Shown here in pieces: positions 53,785 through 62,854 of a DNA stretch of 64,000 nucleotides. The stretch comes from Tropicimonas_B omnivorans. GTDB taxonomy: Bacteria > Pseudomonadota > Alphaproteobacteria > Rhodobacterales > Rhodobacteraceae. The translations under genes and the position numbers were made by a program. The notes below the pieces were generated by a model. That model saw nothing but the letters and a program-made list of their open reading frames with translations. It had not been told where the DNA came from and made no database searches. The stretch covers positions 1,035,920 to 1,099,919 of the forward strand of contig NZ_JAVRHL010000003.1 of NCBI RefSeq assembly GCF_031846565.1. The letters are read 5' to 3'. Positions within the stretch are counted from its first letter, which is position 1. Each line of letters starts with the position of its first letter.

Positions 53785-54159
53785 ATGAGCAGCAGCGAAA
53801 CAAGCGCAGAGCAGCGGACAATCATGATTGTCGAGGACGATTGGCTGATCGCCGACGATCTGGCGCATACCGTCAAGGACATCGGATATCGCGCCTTGGG
53901 TCCGGCGCATTCCGTTTCCGCGGCGCTCGACATCCTTGGTAAGGGCGAAGTCGATGCGGCACTCCTCGACGTGAACCTTCGCGGCGAGACGTCTTATCCA
54001 GTCGCAGATGCCATGGCTGAACAAGGCATCCCGTTCGCGTTTCTCAGCGGCTACACGACCGATCAGCTAAAGCCGGGGTTTCAGGACCGCCCTCTGCTAT
54101 CGAAGCCGCTAAATCCCGGCGCGCTTCGGGATCGGTTGAGCCTGATGCTGCGGGAGTAA
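53785..54159 (+). CDS. Single-domain response regulator
   Basis: The 124-residue receiver has IMIVEDDWLIADDLAHTV, the phospho-Asp in AALLDVNLRGETS, FLSGYTTDQL and LLSKPLNPGALRDRL. Like the receiver at 48327 it has no output domain. It starts 10 bp after the fusion kinase stop, so it is that kinase's likely phosphate acceptor. The GTG at 53776 is an alternative start. Confidence 0.92.
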   Translation: MSSSETSAEQRTIMIVEDDWLIADDLAHTVKDIGYRALGPAHSVSAALDILGKGEVDAALLDVNLRGETSYPVADAMAEQGIPFAFLSGYTTDQLKPGFQDRPLLSKPLNPGALRDRLSLMLRE

Positions 54160-54607
54160 GTCTCGTTCAGGACAATCGCTGTGAGGACCCGCTCGCTTTT
54201 TGGGATGGCAGCTTCGTCCGTACGGCTGACCTTCGACGGTCGCGCGGATTTGCAAGCGCAGCGAACGGCAGGTTCGACGGGCCGCACTGCAGCCTCCTGA
54301 TCCAAGGCTGAATGTCCGCAATGGGCCGATAGCGACGACGGACGCGGCCGACGTGGTCGGCACCGGCCGCTGCGCCGCCGCGTGACCGCTTCGAGCCCTT
54401 TTCGATCAGTGCTGCGGTCTAACAGAAGTGACGCGAAGCGCGCATTGCTGCCAATGCCTATAGGAGGGATGACCCATGACCGCCGCTCAGCCATTGCATG
54501 GTAACTGCCGGTGCATGGCGCGCCGCGCCTAGGTATTGCCCAGCTATAGGTCCGTGCTACGGCAATCGCTTACGAAGCTTGTGAGATAAATACGGAGTTT
54601 ACCCGCC
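54160..54607. other. Intergenic stretch with degenerate repeats
   Basis: About 450 bp without a gene. It contains a long copy of the repeat family at about 54,205-54,350: GGCAGCTTCGTCC, GCGAACGGCAGG, and GCTGAATGTCCGCAATGGGCCGAT. The last 60 bp before the SIR2 gene are AT-richer and probably hold its promoter and the ribosome site GGAG. Confidence 0.55.
54205..54350. repeat. Degenerate repeat family copy
   Basis: GCAATGGGCCGA here (after GCTGAATGTCC) is repeated exactly near 61,400 after GTGAAGGTCG. GGCAGCTTCGTCC resembles GGCGGCTTCGTCC near 59,203. GCGAACGGCAG recurs near 58,389 and 61,950. Confidence 0.6.
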
Positions 54608-57600
54608 ATGCCACTACGGTTCTCCGAGGAGGGACCGGAGTTCCCCTCGTCGTTGGTCGATGCCTTGCTGAGAGGCGAGGTCGTCTTCCTGTGCGGAGCC
54701 GGGATCAGCGCCCCCCAGCTACCTGGTTTTAAGGCCCTTGTTGATAATTGCTACGAGGAGTTGAACCTCGATAAGGACCGCTCCGAGCATCTGTCGTATG
54801 AGACGGGCACGTTCGAAGAGGTGCTAGGATCTCTCAGCCGTCGCATCGTCGATCCCGATGAGCTGATCCGAACGGTCAGCGACTTGGTCAAGCTGCCGGA
54901 AACCCCAGACCTCACGCGCCACCGAACGATCCTGCGTCTCTCCCGCGACCTCGAGAACCGGCCCACCATAGTCACAACAAATTTCGATACGCTGATTGAG
55001 CATGCCTGGCTTCTGGAGGATGTGCCGGCGGAGACCGTCGCGAGATCAAGTTCCGCAGGCCAAGCGCTACCACTGCCCGGCAGTTCCGGCTTCCAAGGCA
55101 TCATCCACATCCACGGCCGTATCGGTGACCCGGTGATCGGCGTCGATCAATCAGCTCTTGTAATGACCAGCGCCGACTATGGCGACGCCTATATGCGGTC
55201 TGGTTGGGTTTCGCGGTTCCTATTCGACCTGTGCCGCTGCAAGACCGTGGTCCTTATCGGATACAGCGCCAACGACGCGCCGGTGCGATACTTTCTAAAT
55301 GTGCTGGAGGCAGACCGAACGCGCTTCCCTGACCTTCGCACCGTCTACGCACTCGACGCGATCAGGGACAATGAAGAGGACACGACAGCTCGTTGGGCGG
55401 CCTTGGCTGTCGAGGCGCTGCCCTACCATCCCGTGACCGATCCTGACGGCCAGCCGCAGTCGCATACTGCCCTGTGGCGCGACCTTGCCTCTCTTGCTGA
55501 CCTCATAGAGACGCCCAAGGCGACGCGACGCCGCTGGACTTCAGACCTTCTAGCCAAACCACATGCTTCAGCAACTCAAGCCGAACTTGACTGGATTGCA
55601 TGGCTCTTCACAGGACGACGCGACCTATTCGACCTCGTTATCAACGTCGTTCGGGACAGCGCCTGGCTAGACTTCTTCGCCGAGCGGAAGCTGTGGACCG
55701 ATCAAGATGCTGATTGGGTCTCTGCGGCATGGGCGGGAAAGGATCTTCGTAGCAAGGGCCGCTTCGCAGCTGCGCTCATGTGGAACGCCAAGCTTGGCGG
55801 GGATTTCCGTGAGCAGTTAGCCCTCAAACTAGGCCAAGTGCAAGATTTGCCCGACCCTTGGTACTTGGCTTGGCGCCTCATGGCGACTAGCAAGCCTCAA
55901 AGGTTTGATTGGGATGAAAGGTCCTACGCCGTACAGCGAGAACTCGCGAGCGCCCCAGTGCTGTATACCGATCTGCAAAAGGCGGTGCGTCTACTATCGC
56001 CCAACCTCGTGCTCGAGCCGAACCGAAGCGAACTCTACGGCTCGCCTGCTCCAGACACACCCGAGCGTCTAAGCGATCTCGCCTGGGTAAGGCTGACCCT
56101 TCCCGACCGCGGCGGCGCGGTCGCGTTGCTCGACGCGCTGCTTAGGCAGCCCCAGCCTCTGGTGCTCATAGAGTTGGCAACTGCGGCGCTGCGTGATGCG
56201 ATAGGCTTGGGAATTGATGCCGGCATGGTCACCGCCGACTTTGACCGAATCGACGCTGGCGTCCCCTCCATAGAGGCCCATTCTCAGAACGAGCATCGGG
56301 GCGGAGTCGTCTTCCTCACCGAGCTGCTGGCGCGCCTCCTTCCAACTGTCTTGGCTAGCGATGTCAAAGTGGCCCGGCGTCATGCCGAGGAATGGCAGAG
56401 CATGCCAGGGCGCGTCGGCCTCCGCCTCTGGATGCACGCGCTTCGAGATCGGAGCCTCTACCATTCAACTGACGCCATTGAGGGGCTGCTTGATCTGTCG
56501 CTCGATGATTTCTGGAGGACACACCGCGAGTTGGCGCTTGCCGTTCGAGATCGCGCTGGCAACGCCGATCAAGAGGTTGTCGCGGCCCTAGAGCATCGCA
56601 TACGTACCGAAGCACGTCTGCACTACCAGCGCTACGAAATTGAGGACGGACAGCCCGACTGGCGCGACTATGCGCGAGACCAAGAGGTCTGGTTCCGCCT
56701 TAACATGCTGGCAGATGCGGGAGTCTTGTCGGGCGAGGGTGCCGACGAGCTCGCTGCCATCATTGCGCGCCATCTTCACCTTGACCGAGAGGTAGCCGAC
56801 CGCGACTTCTTCAAGAGCTACTCGTCCGGTGTGCGGCGCGTCGTAGGAGACGCCACCGTCATAGCCGAAGCTCCTGACAACGATCGGCTTCGTGTCGCTC
56901 AAGAGTCCCTAACCAGCCACGTTATCGAGAAGCAGCAGGGTTGGCATGCCTTCTGCCAGTCCAACCCCGACGGGGCCCTCGAGATCCTGAACGACGCGCC
57001 CTTGGACGAGGTCAACGCTCCCCTCTGGTCCAAGCTGGCCAGCGTTTTGGCTCATGGAAGCGGTCTGGCTGATGAGCACCGACAAACCCTCACCCTTTCG
57101 ATCTTCCGAACGTTGGACGCAGCCGACAATCAATTCCTGGTCCGCATTATTCCAAGCCTAGCAGACCTGTACTGGTCGACGCCCCGCCGAGCTGACAACG
57201 CAATTTCTGCATGGTGGCCTAAGCTATTCCAAGCGGCGGTCGCGCTCGACTGCACCGAGGTCGAAGAGGACCGCGACATCGTCTATAGGGCGCTCAACTC
57301 GCCAACCGGAAGGCTGACGGATGCAATGCTCGTTGAACTGGATGAACAGCGAAAGGCAGGAGGCACCGCTTCTCAAGCCCTGATCGGCAATCTTACTACC
57401 GTCGTAAGCGCCCCGGGTTACTCTGGCATTCTCGCCAAGACGAGCCTCGTGCAAAATCTAAACTTCACCCTTTCATTCAACGTTACAGAGGTTAACGAGA
57501 GCCTCGTAGTGGCATTAGGTGAGGATGGCTGGGAAGCGCACGCTCTCCGTAAAGTTCTCGTCAGCCATAGCCGACTCTCACCGTTAGCAATGCGGATGTT

Positions 57601-58222
57601 TGGGCAATCAATTGTGAAGGGCGCAGCGTCTATGGACTCTGACGAAGGCGCCTACTGGGCTGCGCTCAACCTTCTCTCGCCTGTCTTGGACGTCGTGAGG
57701 CGTGGCGAAGAGGCTGAGATTTCAGGTATTGGCGCGAAAGATGTCGCAGCGGGCCTGAGAGAAGGCTCGCTGGCTTTGCGCGAGGGAGCAGTGGAGGTCA
57801 TGGCCGGTTGGATTGAGCAGGCGGAGGAAGGTGCTGGAGCGTCGTGGCGGACTGCCATATGCCCGCTTATGGCGCGCGTGTGGCCTCGTGAGCGGCGCTT
57901 TAAGCACCCGAGACTTAGCCGCAAGTTCGCAAACCTTGCCGTGGCGGCCGGCGCCGCTTTTCCAGAAGCACTCATCTTCCTTAAACCCTACATCACGCCG
58001 CTTGAGGGCTACAGCGGTACGTATGAGATCAACGCATCCACAGCACCGGATGACTATCCCGCTGAGACCCTGACGCTACTCTGGATACTGCTAGGACCTG
58101 ATAGCCAAGCCACGTCCCACGATGTCCCGAAACTCCTCGATCGCCTGATTTCTGCCGACCCCAAACTGGAGAGGGATAGGCGACTGCAGTGGTTGGAGCA
58201 GCGATACATTCGCTACCAATAA
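54608..58222 (+). CDS. SIR2-domain protein, candidate anti-phage defence effector
   Basis: The 1204-residue protein has an N-terminal SIR2-like NAD-binding domain (about 15-290): FLCGAGISAPQLPGF with GAGIS at 30-34, TTNFDTLIEHA with TTNFD at 123-127, IIHIHGRIGD with His169, and VVLIGYSANDAPVRYFL. The remaining ~900 residues are helical, without an enzyme motif I recognise. This layout resembles defence-associated sirtuins, which destroy NAD+ when the long C-terminal part senses phage proteins. It stands alone, and its codon use looks less GC-rich than the neighbours, a sign of transfer. Defence is inferred. Confidence 0.87.
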   Translation: MPLRFSEEGPEFPSSLVDALLRGEVVFLCGAGISAPQLPGFKALVDNCYEELNLDKDRSEHLSYETGTFEEVLGSLSRRIVDPDELIRTVSDLVKLPETPDLTRHRTILRLSRDLENRPTIVTTNFDTLIEHAWLLEDVPAETVARSSSAGQALPLPGSSGFQGIIHIHGRIGDPVIGVDQSALVMTSADYGDAYMRSGWVSRFLFDLCRCKTVVLIGYSANDAPVRYFLNVLEADRTRFPDLRTVYALDAIRDNEEDTTARWAALAVEALPYHPVTDPDGQPQSHTALWRDLASLADLIETPKATRRRWTSDLLAKPHASATQAELDWIAWLFTGRRDLFDLVINVVRDSAWLDFFAERKLWTDQDADWVSAAWAGKDLRSKGRFAAALMWNAKLGGDFREQLALKLGQVQDLPDPWYLAWRLMATSKPQRFDWDERSYAVQRELASAPVLYTDLQKAVRLLSPNLVLEPNRSELYGSPAPDTPERLSDLAWVRLTLPDRGGAVALLDALLRQPQPLVLIELATAALRDAIGLGIDAGMVTADFDRIDAGVPSIEAHSQNEHRGGVVFLTELLARLLPTVLASDVKVARRHAEEWQSMPGRVGLRLWMHALRDRSLYHSTDAIEGLLDLSLDDFWRTHRELALAVRDRAGNADQEVVAALEHRIRTEARLHYQRYEIEDGQPDWRDYARDQEVWFRLNMLADAGVLSGEGADELAAIIARHLHLDREVADRDFFKSYSSGVRRVVGDATVIAEAPDNDRLRVAQESLTSHVIEKQQGWHAFCQSNPDGALEILNDAPLDEVNAPLWSKLASVLAHGSGLADEHRQTLTLSIFRTLDAADNQFLVRIIPSLADLYWSTPRRADNAISAWWPKLFQAAVALDCTEVEEDRDIVYRALNSPTGRLTDAMLVELDEQRKAGGTASQALIGNLTTVVSAPGYSGILAKTSLVQNLNFTLSFNVTEVNESLVVALGEDGWEAHALRKVLVSHSRLSPLAMRMFGQSIVKGAASMDSDEGAYWAALNLLSPVLDVVRRGEEAEISGIGAKDVAAGLREGSLALREGAVEVMAGWIEQAEEGAGASWRTAICPLMARVWPRERRFKHPRLSRKFANLAVAAGAAFPEALIFLKPYITPLEGYSGTYEINASTAPDDYPAETLTLLWILLGPDSQATSHDVPKLLDRLISADPKLERDRRLQWLEQRYIRYQ

Positions 58223-58492
58223 ATGGTGATCTCGTCGACGCGATACGCACGTTGCTGCCATTCAAGCGCATGCAGCGAAAGCTTTCTTTGTCAGCATAGC
58301 GGTCATCCAAGCGTTCGATTTGCTGCACGTAGCTGACGGCGTCCGCTTCGGGGAAGCTGCACCGCAGCGTTCCGGCAAGAGGCGAACGGCAGCTCAGGGC
58401 CGGCAGCGACGCCGCGCGAGGGACGGACAGGCGCTCGCCCCTGCGGAGCAGCGAACGGCGGGAAGGAGCCCTCAACAGACGTCGATCAAGCG
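58223..58492. other. Intergenic stretch between SIR2 gene and LysE gene
   Basis: About 270 bp between convergent genes. A repeat family copy lies at about 58,360-58,430 (AGCTGCACCGCAGCG, GCGAACGGCAGCTCAGGGCC). No terminator with a T-run is evident. Confidence 0.45.
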
Positions 58493-59116
58493 CTAAGCGG
58501 CACCTCGGCCGGGTTGGCGGCTGAAAAGAAGAAGCAGCCCAAAGGCAATCATACCGCCCCCTGATGCTCGCTGAAACCAATGGAGCTTCGTTGAGGCGAA
58601 GGCCGCCGCAAAACGTCCAGCTGTCGCATAGATCAGGATAGCAACGGCTTCGAGTGCAATGAAGGTGGCGCCAAGAAGCGCGTAGCTCGCCCAGTAGTGC
58701 GAGGTATCGATGAATTGGGGGAAGAAGGCCGCGAAGATCAGGATCGCTTTGGGATTACTGACGGCCACAAGGGCTTCGCCACGAAACGCTTTCTGAAGCG
58801 TCGGCTTCATGGCTTCGGCGTCCCAATCTGTCTTTCCCGGCGCAGTTTTTAGTAGCCTGATGCCTAGCCAGACGAGGTACGCAGCGCCGATGATCTTAAC
58901 CGTGTTGAAGAGCAGTGCCGAGGCCGACAGCAGGAGGCCGAGGCCCAGAGCACTCGCCGTAATCATTGGAACAAAGATAGCCAGACGGGCAAAGCTTGCC
59001 GTAAACGCAAAAAGGACCCCCTTTTGCGCCCCGTGGGTCATGGCGAGAAGGTTATTTGGACCAAACGCAAGGTTCAGCGCAAAGCACGCGGGCAGAAATA
59101 GGAGCAGATCAGGCAC
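58493..59116 (-). CDS. LysE family amino-acid exporter
   Basis: The 207-residue protein has the LysE/RhtB layout with about six hydrophobic segments. The N-terminal signature ALNLAFGPNNLLAMTHGAQKG corresponds to the conserved PGPN motif (here FGPNN). LVWLGIRLLK and VAVSNPKAILIFAAFFPQFID are also typical. It starts with GTG. The substrate is probably an amino acid or derivative. It stands alone. Confidence 0.9.
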   Translation of the reverse strand: MPDLLLFLPACFALNLAFGPNNLLAMTHGAQKGVLFAFTASFARLAIFVPMITASALGLGLLLSASALLFNTVKIIGAAYLVWLGIRLLKTAPGKTDWDAEAMKPTLQKAFRGEALVAVSNPKAILIFAAFFPQFIDTSHYWASYALLGATFIALEAVAILIYATAGRFAAAFASTKLHWFQRASGGGMIAFGLLLLFSRQPGRGAA

Positions 59117-59617
59117 GGCAGAACTATCCTCATTTTTCCCAACGGTATAAGTGATCGCAGCTCAGAGTGCAAAGGCACGGCCTCGGGCCGATGACTAAAC
59201 GGCGGCTTCGTCCTTCCTGCCGACCTTCAGCCTCCGAAAATGCTGCGCGATGCACGAATGGCCGGTCTGGTGAAGCTGCACCGCGGCGATCGGCCAGAGA
59301 CTGAAGGGCAGGTAAGTGCCGATCACGACAGGTGAGCCCATGCTACAACTGCGCAGCCTTCTATAGGCAACTCTTTTACTCCGAGCTTGAACCCGACCTT
59401 CGCTGCGGTGCGATCGTGATAGGATGGGTCGTCGTGTCTGGCAAATTCCTCGCTCCTGCAAAGATTGACTGGAAAGGTGTTTCTGTCTCACCACGAGGCG
59501 ATGGAAACGTTGGCACCCTATGTTACAGGGGCTGAAGATCGAGCGGATCAGCCGGCCATGCATGCGTTCAACTGATCGTGCCTGTACCGCCGTCACGCCT
59601 TCGGCTAAGGGCGGTTC
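59117..59617. other. Gene-poor stretch with repeat copies
   Basis: About 500 bp without a supported gene. Repeat copies lie at about 59,203-59,260 (CTGCCGACCTTCA, ATGCTGC) and 59,385-59,420 (TTCGCTGCGGTG). The minus-strand frame across 59,195-60,004 reads as basic, low-complexity sequence and is not a protein. Confidence 0.5.
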
Positions 59618-59980
59618 ATCAAACGCTATCTGACCTTTCTGCTGATCTTTGTGCTCTTTCCTTGGGGTGCTTTCTTGAACGCAGCAGAGGTCGTTGCGAC
59701 GGTGGAACAGCAGCGTCTGGCAACAAGTGACTATGCCCAGACCTCGATTCAGCTTGAGAGTGACCAAGCGGCTCAGCCTCGCACGACCAGCGTTAAGGGG
59801 GCATCGCGCCGTCACTGCCGCATTGCGGTGCTCTCCGGATGCGCTCATGCAGCCGCAGCTCTGCCCGATGAGGCCATAGAAATTGAGCCGCGCCCCCGCC
59901 CTCGGCTTGCTGCATTCCACACCTCGATAGGGACGGGGCTGAGTATTACTCCGCCACTGTCGCCTCATCGCCTCTTCTGA
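59618..59980 (+). CDS. Possible secreted protein with non-ATG start
   Basis: The frame reads (I)KRYLTFLLIFVLFPWGAFLNA, a clear signal peptide, then AEVVATVEQQRLATSDYAQ and a two-cysteine region CRIAVLSGCAHAAAALPDEA. An AAGGGCGG ribosome-like site and a stop codon lie just before, but the codon where ATG is expected is ATC. The first usual start is GTG at 59651, inside the signal peptide. It is either a real gene with a rare start or one that has lost its start. Function is unknown. Confidence 0.42.
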   Translation: MKRYLTFLLIFVLFPWGAFLNAAEVVATVEQQRLATSDYAQTSIQLESDQAAQPRTTSVKGASRRHCRIAVLSGCAHAAAALPDEAIEIEPRPRPRLAAFHTSIGTGLSITPPLSPHRLF

Positions 59981-60037
59981 CCGGCCGTCCGGTGCTTCGC
60001 GCACCGTAACCTTCCGTTATCAGATAGGACTTCTCTC

Positions 60038-60733
60038 GTGATCAATCGACGCACGCTCCTCGCTCTCGCGGGCGCGGCAGGCCTTACGGCCTGCGCACGC
60101 CGTGAGCCCATGCCCATGACCGCCCCGAAGCCGCCGCCGCCTCCTCCCCCGCTGCCCGCGTTCTACGACGCGGTAAGCGGTGAGCCCTTTCCTGTGCCCG
60201 CTATTCCGCCCGATAGTGTCGAACCTCGCTATTGGAGGCAGGACGTTCCCAATCCCTAGCCTAACCGCGCGCGTGGGACGATCATAGTGGATCCCGACGC
60301 TGCTCTTCTATACTTAGTGGAGTCCCCCGAAACGGCTACGCGCTATGGCGTCAGCGTCGGAGCAGTCGGGTTCGAGTGGCAGGGCACCGCGCGTCTCCAA
60401 TTTACTCGCTCATGGCCACGCTGGAAAGTGCCGGAAGTCATGGCTGAGCGCTCGCCAGAACTTCGCCCATTTACCGTCGCGAACGGTGGGATGGACCCTG
60501 GCCCCGGCAACCCCCTCGGCGCTCGCGCGCTCTATCTATTCCAGAATGGCGAAGACACGCTATATCGCATTCATGGAGACGGGCGCCCCTGGGAGCTCGG
60601 CCAGTCGGTGTCATCTGGCTGCATCCGCATGCTGAACCAAGACGTAATAGACCTCGAGGCGCGTTCCGTTCACGGAAGCGACGTGATCGTGCTTCCCTCG
60701 ATTAAACCGGCGGGACTGCAGGCGCTTTACTAA
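60038..60733 (+). pseudogene. L,D-transpeptidase (YkuD), interrupted by an amber codon
   Basis: The frame starts MINRRTLLALAGAAGLTACARR, a lipoprotein or Tat-like signal, then a proline-rich linker and AFYDAVSGEPFPVPAIPP. At 60257-60259 a TAG interrupts QDVPNP / PNRARGTIIVDPDA in frame. The rest is an intact YkuD domain with GDGRPWELG and the catalytic motif SSGCIRMLNQDVIDLE. A working enzyme would cross-link peptidoglycan or link lipoprotein to it. The rest of the frame is undamaged, so the nonsense mutation looks recent, or the codon is read through. Confidence 0.85.
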
Positions 60734-61436
60734 CGAACTAGGCGTTCTCCTGCTCCCTCCTGGCTTGAACAGCGAGGGGGCAGACCAGTTCGTCGGTAGA
60801 GTTTCATGGCTTAGTTGAACTCACGCCCAGGGCGCCTCGATATCGATCACTGCCTGCCGAAACGCAGGCGGCAGGACGATTCCATCGATGGCAACAGCAG
60901 CCACATGCCGTAGGCCTTGGCTATCTCCTCAACCAGAACGGGCTGGTTGTCGAAAATGTCGAAAGTGAAATGCCCGCTCTTCAGCGTCAGCACGTGGCGT
61001 TTCATCACGGTTGCGTCGAGGCAAGTTTGGCAAGCTGATTGATCCGGGGCGGTTCAAATCGCTCTACTGTCCAAATTGACATCGTCGTCGCAGCGCTCCT
61101 TGCTGGACAACTAATTTCCGGTGGCACATTCTTTGTGCCCATGTCGAGACAGCCTCCTCTGAGTTGGTTCAAGACCGCCTGACATCTTTCATTTTACAAC
61201 ATGCCTTCTGTCTTTGAGTGAAGCGGTCGTCTGCATGACAGCGTCGAACGGCAGCCTCATCCCGCACTGCCGACCTTCACCCACCGTATGATGCTGCACT
61301 CTCACACGACAGTCAGCTTTGGAGGCATTACACTGCAGCGAGCGAGGGCATAGCGAAGGTCCGGTTAGGGCCGAGACCGGTCAGCCGCTGCGCCTGGCGT
61401 GAAGGTCGGCAATGGGCCGAACGTTGTCACGTGGTT
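60734..61436. other. Gene-poor stretch with repeat copies
   Basis: About 700 bp without a supported gene. A minus-strand frame at 60847-61005 encodes 52 residues (MKRHVLTLKSGHFTFDIFDN then PVLVEEIAKAYGMWLLLPS), which looks protein-like and may be a gene fragment, but I do not recognise it. Repeat copies lie at about 61,228-61,300 and 61,330-61,425, including CTGCCGACCTTCA and GCAATGGGCCGA. Confidence 0.5.
61228..61425. repeat. Degenerate repeat family, cluster of two copies
   Basis: TCGAACGGCAGC, CTGCCGACCTTCA followed by ATGATGCTGC, then CTGCAGCGAGCGAGGGCATAG, GCGAAGGTCCGG and GTGAAGGTCGGCAATGGGCC. The CTGCCGACCTTCA word is also at 59,218 and the GCAATGGGCCGA word is also at about 54,320. 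Confidence 0.6.
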
Positions 61437-61811
61437 TCAAAGATTCTGGAAGAGCCAGCCAAGCATAGCGTATGCCGTCATCGGATCTTGGACACGCACT
61501 TTCACCTCGCCGCCAGACGTGAGCTCGGCACTATGAAAAGTTTGCACAAGTTCGTCGAGATTGAGCCCCAATTCTGAGATGGCAGGACGTCGAAAATACC
61601 ATAGAACCCAGGACTTGTTGAGCACGGCGGCAAAGTACCACCGGCCATCTCTAACAAAGCGGAGTTCTCGATCGATATAGCCATGGCCACCAAACTGCGG
61701 CGAAAGCTCCTTAGGTAGATTGGCTCGTGCAAAAAGTTGGTAGACAGTGCGGGCGGCAGCTGAAGTGTTCCCCGCAACTTGCCTTGCCAACTCCTGTTCA
61801 TCGATGGCCAT
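61437..61811 (-). CDS. Small protein of unknown function, 124 residues
   Basis: From the ATG at 61811 (GGAG 7 nt upstream) the protein reads MAIDEQELARQVAGNTSAAA, then LPKELSPQFGGHGYIDRELRF, GRWYFAAVLNKSWVLWYFRR, LDELVQTFHSAEL and PMTAYAMLGWLFQNL. It is soluble and aromatic-rich. I do not recognise the family. The longer frame to 62000 is unlikely. It is flanked by repeat copies on both sides. Confidence 0.65.
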   Translation of the reverse strand: MAIDEQELARQVAGNTSAAARTVYQLFARANLPKELSPQFGGHGYIDRELRFVRDGRWYFAAVLNKSWVLWYFRRPAISELGLNLDELVQTFHSAELTSGGEVKVRVQDPMTAYAMLGWLFQNL

Positions 61812-62118
61812 AGAGTATCTCCGCTTATAGGCGGATCTTGCTTCGTCGATACGAGTTTGGCAACCGATCAGAAGACACGGGCGGCGGTGCAAATGCCGGC
61901 CGATGTGTGGACGTCTTGTTCTGCACAGCAGCGCTGCAGCAATGAGCCCAATGCGAACGGCAGCTAAGGGCCTGGAGCGACGACCACACTGCCCGACCAA
62001 GCGGTGGCTCTCGCCGCGCCGCCGCAGGCCTCCTTTGAGCCCACCTTGCCGGATGCTGTGGCGTGATCGAATGACAGTTTCGAAGAACTTCGTTCAGTGA
62101 GTTTTGCAGGCGTAACGT
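61812..62118. other. Intergenic stretch
   Basis: About 300 bp without a gene. A repeat copy lies at about 61,945-62,000 (GCGAACGGCAGCTAAGGGCC). It separates the unknown 124-residue gene from the ArsR-type regulator gene. Confidence 0.45.
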
Positions 62119-62805
62119 CTAGTTTCTCAACTGAAACCTGTCTCGAAACTGCGCCATGCCGCTGTTGGAAAAACGGATGACGCGTGTGCCGGCTTTGCGT
62201 TTGGCCCAGCCGCGGGCATAGAGCTGTTCAAGCATCGCCGCGCCGAGACCGCCACCCAGATGGAAGCGCCGCTCGGACCAGTCGAGACAGGCGCGGCAAA
62301 CCGGGCGGCGCGCGCGGCGCAAGGTGGGCAGGTCGATGCCGAACCGCTCAAAGCACGTCGCGCCGTCGTCGGTCAGTGTGAGATCCTCATCCTCTTCGAG
62401 GATTGCGCCGCGTTCGATCAATGTCCGGAGCAGCCCCACGGCAAGCCCCCCGGCGAGGTGGTCGTAGCAGACCCGCGCCTCGCGTAGCGCCGGTTCTTTC
62501 GGTCCAGTTCGTGTGCGCGTCTGCCCCGATGCGGCGGCAACGCCCATCATCGCCTCCAGCATCCGGCCGACCTCATCGCCCGCCAAGGCGACAAAGCGGT
62601 GGCGACCCTGCTTGCGTCGTACCAGAAGCCCCGCCTCCTCCATCTTCGTCAGATGGCCCGAGACGGTCTGTGCCGTTACCCCCGCCTCACGTGCCAGTTC
62701 ACCCGCCGTCAGCGCGCCCCCATCCATCAGCGCCGTCAGCATGGCGGCGCGGGCGGGATCTCCGACGAGGGCGGCGATCGGGGCGATATCGGGTCCGTGG
62801 CGCAT
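62119..62805 (-). CDS. ArsR-family transcriptional regulator with C-terminal ligand domain
   Basis: The 228-residue protein has a winged-helix ArsR-type domain (about 1-85): IAALVGDPARAAMLTALMDG, TAGELAREAGVTAQTVSGHLTKMEEAGLL, GRHRFVAL. The C-terminal half (about 110-228) has ARVCYDHLAGGLAVGLL and two cysteines in VCRACLDWSERRFHLGG. This long ArsR type usually senses metabolites or redox state. It is divergent from the NIPSNAP/ABM genes, and a 28-bp inverted repeat lies between them, so it probably represses both. Confidence 0.9.
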   Translation of the reverse strand: MRHGPDIAPIAALVGDPARAAMLTALMDGGALTAGELAREAGVTAQTVSGHLTKMEEAGLLVRRKQGRHRFVALAGDEVGRMLEAMMGVAAASGQTRTRTGPKEPALREARVCYDHLAGGLAVGLLRTLIERGAILEEDEDLTLTDDGATCFERFGIDLPTLRRARRPVCRACLDWSERRFHLGGGLGAAMLEQLYARGWAKRKAGTRVIRFSNSGMAQFRDRFQLRN

Positions 62806-62854
62806 GACGGGTCTCCATTCTGGGTCGGGTCCATCCTTACACGATACGGAACGT

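Noticed and set aside
59195..60004. A 269-codon minus-strand open frame
   Set aside because: It is basic and low in complexity, crosses repeat copies, and part lies opposite a more protein-like plus-strand frame with a signal peptide.
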